The position numbers and the translations under genes were made by a program. DNA of 64,000 bases from Isosphaeraceae bacterium EP7 (lineage in GTDB: Bacteria > Planctomycetota > Planctomycetia > Isosphaerales > Isosphaeraceae): assembly GCA_038400315.1 (NCBI GenBank), contig CP151667.1, forward strand, positions 1,189,174-1,253,173, given 5' to 3'. Shown one piece after another: positions 63,880 through 64,000 of the stretch. Each line of letters opens with the position of its first letter. Position 1 is the first letter of the stretch. A model generated the notes under the pieces. It saw only the letters and a program-made list of their open reading frames with translations, made no database searches and was not told the DNA's origin.

Positions 63880-64000
63880 GGATGCCCTCGCTAACCGCGC
63901 CGAAGCCTTCGCGATCGACGTCGGTCGGGGCCTCGATAAGATGTGAGTTGAAAGGATAATCCAGATTACACGCGATCTCCGCCGTTTGCCATTCCGATCG

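Overview
The window reads as a high-GC planctomycete chromosome, most likely from the Isosphaeraceae. The evidence is a DUF1552/DUF1592 gene pair, a DUF1559 pilin-like protein, Ser/Thr kinases fused to WD40 repeats and preceded by ECF sigma factors, a CRTAC/ASPIC protein, a TIGR03032 protein, and a giant repeat protein with the N-terminal LEALEGRCCPS-type motif. This is inferred from gene content; no rRNA or intact tRNA is present to confirm it.

Bases 1-16851 are the right part of a biosynthetic cluster, all on the + strand. It starts inside a modular polyketide synthase that ends in a dehydratase and its own 4'-phosphopantetheinyl transferase. A discrete acyl carrier protein, a phosphodiesterase-like protein, an alpha/beta hydrolase, a short-chain dehydrogenase, two family-1 glycosyltransferases sharing a nearly identical 363-bp core, two SAM methyltransferases, a secreted beta-propeller-like protein, a small membrane protein and a MacA/MacB-type exporter follow. 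Together they suggest a reduced, glycosylated and methylated lipid or polyketide that is exported. On the - strand, 17324-22953 hold the DUF1552 and DUF1592 genes, followed by a small hypothetical gene and a parS-like 16-mer.

Bases 23663-47111 are bounded by direct repeats of the 3' part of a tRNA-Leu(UAA) and look like a composite integrated element. The left part holds an integrase C-terminal tail, a fossil integrase with a tRNA-Lys(CUU) fragment inside its reading frame, an orphan toxin/immunity-like pair and a frameshifted IS4 transposase. The middle holds an ECF sigma-kinase-WD40 operon, a TIGR03032 gene and a 1980-residue repeat protein. An IS630 copy interrupts an HsdR remnant. The right part is a tight replication/integration cassette: unknown gene, small gene, HTH gene, DUF3987 protein, CHC2/Toprim primase and tyrosine integrase. 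The integrase frame runs straight through the attachment core. Joining the two ends in a circle would replace its C-terminus, in frame, with the tail now stranded at the left end.

Bases 47112-53605 are an IS graveyard (two apparently identical but frameshifted IS630 copies, truncated IS5 and IS1595 remnants) around a gene for a CarH-like B12-binding sensor without a DNA-binding domain. Bases 53711-58010 carry a second ECF sigma-kinase-WD40 operon with the same 8-base overlap as the first. The end holds a TPR/FG-GAP/ASPIC protein, a small lipoprotein, a DUF1559 protein, a strong terminator and a membrane protein.
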